From the NCBI RefSeq assembly GCF_027853245.1, contig NZ_JAPTZM010000012.1: DNA of 64,000 nt; one strand, given 5' to 3'. The notes beneath the pieces are model-generated. The model searched no databases, was not told where the DNA came from, and saw only the letters and a list, made by a program, of their open reading frames with translations. The position numbers were made by a program, and so were the translations under genes. Of the stretch, positions 60,394 to 64,000 are shown in pieces. Origin of the DNA: Atlantibacter subterraneus (GTDB taxonomy: Bacteria > Pseudomonadota > Gammaproteobacteria > Enterobacterales > Enterobacteriaceae). Position 1 is the first letter of the stretch, and each line of letters starts with the position of its first letter.

Positions 60394-62217
60394 TTAGTCT
60401 TCTTTCGAACCGCGAGCGGCGCGACGACGATCGTTTTCAGTCAGATGACGTTTACGGATACGGATGGACGTCGGGGTCACTTCGACCAGTTCGTCATCAT
60501 CGATAAACTCAAGCGCCTGTTCCAGAGACATTTTGATCGGCGGAACCAGAACCGTGGCTTCGTCGGTACCGGACGCGCGCATGTTGGTCAGTTTCTTACC
60601 GGTCAGGCAGTTAACGGTCAGGTCGTTAGAACGGCTGTGAATACCGATGATCTGGCCTTCGTATACTTCCGCTCCGTGACCCAGGAACAGCTTGCCGCGA
60701 TCCTGCAAACCGAACAGCGCAAACGCAACCGCTTTGCCCTGGCCGTTAGAGATCAGCACGCCATTGTTACGCTGGCCGATTTCGCCCGGACGCACGTCGT
60801 CGTAGTGGCTGAAGGTGGAGTACAGCAGACCGGTACCGGAAGTCATGGTCATGAACTCGGTACGGAAGCCGATCAGGCCACGCGCCGGGATCAGGTAATC
60901 CAGACGAATACGACCTTTGCCGTCAGGGATCATGTCTTTCACGTCGCCTTTACGCTCGCCCATGGCTTGCATTACAGCGCCCTGGTGCTGCTCTTCGATA
61001 TCCAGGGTAACGTTTTCGAACGGTTCCTGCATGCGGCCATCAATCACGCGGTTGATAACTTTCGGACGGGACACAGCCAGCTCGAAGCCTTCACGACGCA
61101 TGTTTTCGATCAGCACCGACAGGTGCAGTTCGCCACGACCGGATACGCGGAACGCATCGGAGTCTTCGGTTTCTTCAACGCGCAACGCCACGTTGTGCAC
61201 CAGCTCTTTGTTCAGACGCTCAAGGATCTGACGAGAGGTCACGAACTTCCCTTCTTTACCGCAGAACGGCGAGGTGTTGACGTTGAAGAACATGGTTACG
61301 GTCGGCTCGTCAACAGACAGGGCCGGCAGCGCTTCCACATTTTGCGGATCGCACAGCGTATCGGAAATGTTCAGCTCGCCCAGACCGGTGATCGCGATGA
61401 TATCGCCTGCTTCCGCTTCGGTGGATTCAATACGCTCCAGGCCGAGGTGGGTCAGTACTTTACCGACTTTACCGTTACGGGTTTTGCCTTCGCTGTCGAT
61501 CAGGGTGATCTGCTGGTTAGGCTTCACTTTACCGCGCTTGATGCGACCGATGCCGATAACGCCAACGTAGTTGTTGTAATCGAGCTGGGAAATCTGCATC
61601 TGGAACGGACCGTCGAGGTCAACGTTCGGTGCCGGTACGTGGTCAACAATCGCCTGATACAGCGGGGTCATATCTTCCGCCATGTCGGTGTGATCGTTGC
61701 CTGCGATACCCATCAGCGCAGAAGCATAAATAATCGGGAAGTCCAGCTGCTCGTCAGTCGCGTCGAGGTTTACGAACAGGTCGAATACCTGGTCGACAAC
61801 CCAGTCCGGACGCGCGCCAGGACGGTCAACTTTGTTGATAACAACAATCGGCTTCAAACCGTGGGCAAACGCTTTTTTAGTTACAAAGCGGGTCTGCGGC
61901 ATTGGGCCATCCATTGCATCCACAACCAGCAGTACTGAGTCCACCATGGACATAACACGTTCAACTTCTCCACCGAAGTCGGCGTGCCCTGGGGTATCAA
62001 CGATGTTGATACGGTAGTCATTCCATTTGATAGCGGTGTTTTTAGCGAGGATGGTAATCCCACGCTCTTTCTCCAAATCGTTGGAGTCCATCACACGTTC
62101 TGTGGTCTCAGCACGTTCGCTGAACGTACCGGATTGCTGCAGCAGCTTGTCAACCAGGGTCGTTTTCCCATGGTCAACGTGCGCAATGATGGCGATGTTA
62201 CGCAGATTTTCGATCAC
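60394..62217 (-). CDS. typA: Ribosome-binding translational GTPase TypA/BipA
   Basis: 607 residues, the E. coli length. G1 IAHVDHGKTTLVDKLL, G2 ERGITI, G3 DTPGHADF and G4 NKVDR, followed by the EF-G-like domains II, III and V and the BipA-specific C-terminal domain (GAEVYEGQIIGIHSRSNDLTVN...EEDELVEVTPTSIRIRKRHL). It assists 50S assembly, growth in cold, and stress responses. Divergent from glnA. The C-terminal HLTENDRRRAARGSKED tail is typical. Confidence 0.98.
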   Translation of the reverse strand: MIENLRNIAIIAHVDHGKTTLVDKLLQQSGTFSERAETTERVMDSNDLEKERGITILAKNTAIKWNDYRINIVDTPGHADFGGEVERVMSMVDSVLLVVDAMDGPMPQTRFVTKKAFAHGLKPIVVINKVDRPGARPDWVVDQVFDLFVNLDATDEQLDFPIIYASALMGIAGNDHTDMAEDMTPLYQAIVDHVPAPNVDLDGPFQMQISQLDYNNYVGVIGIGRIKRGKVKPNQQITLIDSEGKTRNGKVGKVLTHLGLERIESTEAEAGDIIAITGLGELNISDTLCDPQNVEALPALSVDEPTVTMFFNVNTSPFCGKEGKFVTSRQILERLNKELVHNVALRVEETEDSDAFRVSGRGELHLSVLIENMRREGFELAVSRPKVINRVIDGRMQEPFENVTLDIEEQHQGAVMQAMGERKGDVKDMIPDGKGRIRLDYLIPARGLIGFRTEFMTMTSGTGLLYSTFSHYDDVRPGEIGQRNNGVLISNGQGKAVAFALFGLQDRGKLFLGHGAEVYEGQIIGIHSRSNDLTVNCLTGKKLTNMRASGTDEATVLVPPIKMSLEQALEFIDDDELVEVTPTSIRIRKRHLTENDRRRAARGSKED

Positions 62218-62323
62218 AACTTTGCCTCAGGCATTAGAAATAGCGCGTTATTGTACACGTATTAATCGAAGGACTAAACAGGATCACAAAGAACCTTTAC
62301 AAACAATATGAACAGTAAGGGAT

Positions 62324-62339
62324 TGTGATCGGTTTCACG
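62324..62339. promoter_or_regulatory. CRP site of glnAp1
   Basis: TGTGA-TCGGTT-TCACG, matching the CRP consensus TGTGA-N6-TCACA at nine of ten core positions, upstream of the NtrC sites as in E. coli glnAp1. Confidence 0.8.
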
Positions 62340-62368
62340 AAGCAAAAAAGAGAGCGCCCAACGAAAAT

Positions 62369-62416
62369 TGCACCAATACGGTGCTCATTATTCACATATG
62401 AGCACTATATTGGTGC
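62369..62416. promoter_or_regulatory. Tandem NtrC enhancer sites
   Basis: Site 1 TGCACCAATACGGTGC (62369-62384) and site 2 GCACTATATTGGTGC (62402-62416) are centred 33 bases apart, three helical turns, and lie 105-125 bases before the sigma-54 promoter. Consensus is TGCACC-N5-GGTGCA. Weaker half-sites follow at 62430-62456. Confidence 0.85.
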
Positions 62417-62490
62417 AAGATATCCATCCTGGTGCAGCCCTTTTGCACTATGGTGCGCATAATAGCGCCTTTTTAGGGTAATTTGAAAGT

Positions 62491-62506
62491 TGGCACAGAT
62501 TTCGCT
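62491..62506 (+). promoter_or_regulatory. Sigma-54 promoter glnAp2
   Basis: TGGCACAGATTTCGCT matches the -24/-12 consensus TGGCAC-N5-TTGCA/T, with the invariant GG at 62492-62493 and GC at 62504-62505. It is followed by glnA 80 bases on. Confidence 0.92.
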
Positions 62507-62585
62507 TTATCTAAATCAGGGTGAAAACACCAACTGTTGAGCAGTGCAATTCCACGACGACGATGACCAATCCGGGAGAGTAAGT

Positions 62586-63995
62586 ATGTCCGCCGAACAC
62601 ATTCTGACGATGCTGAATGAACATGAAGTGAAGTTTGTTGATCTGCGCTTCACTGATACCAAAGGTAAAGAGCAGCACGTCACAATCCCTTCCCATCAGG
62701 TAAATGCTGACTTCTTCGAAGAAGGCAAAATGTTTGATGGCTCCTCGATTGGTGGCTGGAAAGGCATCAACGAATCTGACATGGTGCTGATGCCTGACGC
62801 CTCCACCGCTGTGCTGGACCCGTTCTACGAAGAACCGACCCTGATCATCCGTTGCGATATCCTTGAGCCGGGCACCATGCAGGGTTACGACCGCGACCCG
62901 CGTTCTATCGCCAAGCGCGCTGAAGAGTATCTGCGCTCCACCGGTATCGCAGATACCGTGCTGTTCGGGCCAGAGCCGGAATTCTTCCTGTTTGATGACA
63001 TCCGTTTCGGCAGCACCATTTCTGGTTCTCACGTAGCTATCGACGATATCGAAGGCGCGTGGAACTCCTCTACCAAATACGAAGGCGGCAACAAAGGCCA
63101 CCGTCCGGGCGTGAAAGGCGGTTATTTCCCGGTTCCGCCAGTCGACTCTGCACAGGACATCCGTTCTGTTATGTGTCTGACCATGGAAGAAATGGGCCTG
63201 GTAGTTGAAGCTCACCACCACGAAGTGGCGACGGCCGGTCAGAACGAAGTGGCAACCCGCTTCAACACCATGACCAAAAAAGCAGACGAAATTCAGATCT
63301 ACAAATATGTGGTGCACAACGTGGCGCACCGCTTCGGCAAAACTGCGACCTTTATGCCAAAACCGATGTTCGGCGATAACGGCTCCGGTATGCACTGCCA
63401 TATGTCCCTGTCCAAGAACGGCACTAACCTGTTCTCTGGCGACAAATACGCGGGTCTGTCTGAGCAGGCGCTGTACTACATCGGCGGCGTAATCAAACAC
63501 GCTAAAGCGATCAACGCTCTGTCTAACCCGACCACCAACTCCTACAAGCGTCTGGTCCCGGGTTACGAAGCGCCGGTTATGCTGGCTTACTCTGCCCGTA
63601 ACCGTTCCGCCTCCATCCGTATTCCGGTGGTCGCATCTCCGAAAGCGCGTCGTATCGAAGTGCGTTTCCCGGACCCGGCGGCTAACCCGTACCTGTGCTT
63701 CGCCGCGCTGCTGATGGCTGGCCTTGACGGTATCAAGAACAAAATCCATCCGGGCGAAGCCATGGATAAAAACCTGTATGACCTGCCGCCGGAAGAAGCG
63801 AAAGAAATCCCGCAGGTTGCAGGCTCTCTGGAAGAAGCACTGAACGAGCTGGATCTGGACCGCGAGTTCCTGACTGCTGGCGGCGTATTCACTGACGAAG
63901 CTATCGATGCCTACATCGCCCTGCGTCGTGAAGAAGATGACCGCGTGCGCATGACCCCGCACCCGGTAGAGTTTGAGCTGTACTACAGCGTTTAA
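62586..63995 (+). CDS. glnA: Glutamine synthetase, type I
   Basis: Makes glutamine from glutamate, ammonia and ATP. 469 residues from the ATG at 62586 (MSAEHILTMLNEHEVKFVDLRFTDTKGKEQHVTIP); the frame open from 62544 extends into the leader. The ATP/metal signature is KPMFGDNGSGMHCHMSL, and Tyr398 in NLYDLPPEEA (Tyr397 in mature numbering) is the adenylylation site used by GlnE. Complete, ending with YYSV 6 bases before the window edge. In E. coli glnLG follow. Confidence 0.98.
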   Translation: MSAEHILTMLNEHEVKFVDLRFTDTKGKEQHVTIPSHQVNADFFEEGKMFDGSSIGGWKGINESDMVLMPDASTAVLDPFYEEPTLIIRCDILEPGTMQGYDRDPRSIAKRAEEYLRSTGIADTVLFGPEPEFFLFDDIRFGSTISGSHVAIDDIEGAWNSSTKYEGGNKGHRPGVKGGYFPVPPVDSAQDIRSVMCLTMEEMGLVVEAHHHEVATAGQNEVATRFNTMTKKADEIQIYKYVVHNVAHRFGKTATFMPKPMFGDNGSGMHCHMSLSKNGTNLFSGDKYAGLSEQALYYIGGVIKHAKAINALSNPTTNSYKRLVPGYEAPVMLAYSARNRSASIRIPVVASPKARRIEVRFPDPAANPYLCFAALLMAGLDGIKNKIHPGEAMDKNLYDLPPEEAKEIPQVAGSLEEALNELDLDREFLTAGGVFTDEAIDAYIALRREEDDRVRMTPHPVEFELYYSV

Positions 63996-64000
63996 TTTTG

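Larger units (their letters stand above)
62218..62585. promoter_or_regulatory. typA-glnA intergenic control region
   Basis: A 368-base gap with no gene. In order it holds a CRP-like site (62324-62339), two strong NtrC sites (62369-62384 and 62402-62416), further GGTGC/TGCAC half-sites (62430-62456), the sigma-54 promoter glnAp2 (62491-62506) and the glnA leader with GGGAGAGTAAGT ribosome site. The layout matches E. coli, where glnAp1 is CRP-dependent sigma-70 and glnAp2 is NtrC-activated. Confidence 0.88.

Noticed and set aside
60445..61938. 497-codon open frame antisense to typA
   Set aside because: Same codon-bias effect over a conserved GTPase gene; no ribosome site and no family resemblance.
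62511..63962. 483-codon open frame antisense to glnA
   Set aside because: Covers glnA exactly in the complementary frame. Long antisense frames arise from the strong codon bias of highly expressed genes. The product has no recognisable domain.

Overview
This is a contiguous chromosomal window from a member of the Enterobacteriaceae. Almost every gene has a close Escherichia coli counterpart in both sequence and local order. The lipopolysaccharide (LPS) core genes are not of the E. coli type: WaaE sits between WaaA and CoaD, and a WabG-like transferase follows WaaQ, which is the plan seen in Klebsiella, Serratia and Enterobacter-like genera. I cannot name the genus from sequence alone. There are no rRNA, tRNA, CRISPR or insertion-sequence genes, and one gene (kbl) is cut by the left edge.

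Layout. 1-15355: kbl 5' end, then the LPS inner and outer core cluster (hldD-waaF-waaC-waaQ-wabG, an oppositely oriented GT4 transferase, waaL, two further transferases, a phosphoethanolamine-transferase-like enzyme, waaA, waaE, coaD). 15363-24966: housekeeping (mutM, rpmG, rpmB, radC, coaBC, dut, slmA, pyrE, rph, yicC), then an orphan MurF-like ligase and yicG. 24967-28888: AT-rich acyltransferase island and ligB. 29142-38458: gmk, the rpoZ-spoT-trmH-recG operon, xanP with a PurR box, and yicH. 38494-41379: fabY, dtd, yihY and yihX on the minus strand. 41510-47699: an unfamiliar six-gene sugar-acid-type operon (Fe-alcohol dehydrogenase, two different DgoK-like kinases, an MFS permease, a KDPG-aldolase-family enzyme and an IclR regulator). 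47928-60345: the sulfoquinovose (sulfo-EMP) cluster yihW, yihV, yihUTSRQ, a TSUP permease, yihP, yihO and ompL. 60394-63995: typA and glnA with the nitrogen-controlled glnA promoter.

How the genes work together. The left part builds heptose/Kdo core, decorates it and ligates O antigen. The right part imports sulfoquinovosides through OmpL and YihO/YihP, cleaves them (YihQ), isomerises (YihS), phosphorylates (YihV), splits (YihT) and reduces the sulfolactaldehyde to DHPS (YihU), which must then be exported. All catalytic residues I could place in YihQ, YihS, YihT and YihU sit at the E. coli positions. The extra TSUP permease is a natural candidate for sulfonate or sulfite export.

Most interesting points: the DgoK-paralogue operon with no dehydratase and a conserved palindrome before its first gene; the orphan Mur ligase; the TSUP gene inside the sulfoquinovose operon; and the direct junction yicH-fabY, which in E. 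coli K-12 are far apart on opposite sides of oriC and are here joined in the orientation expected from an origin-spanning inversion.
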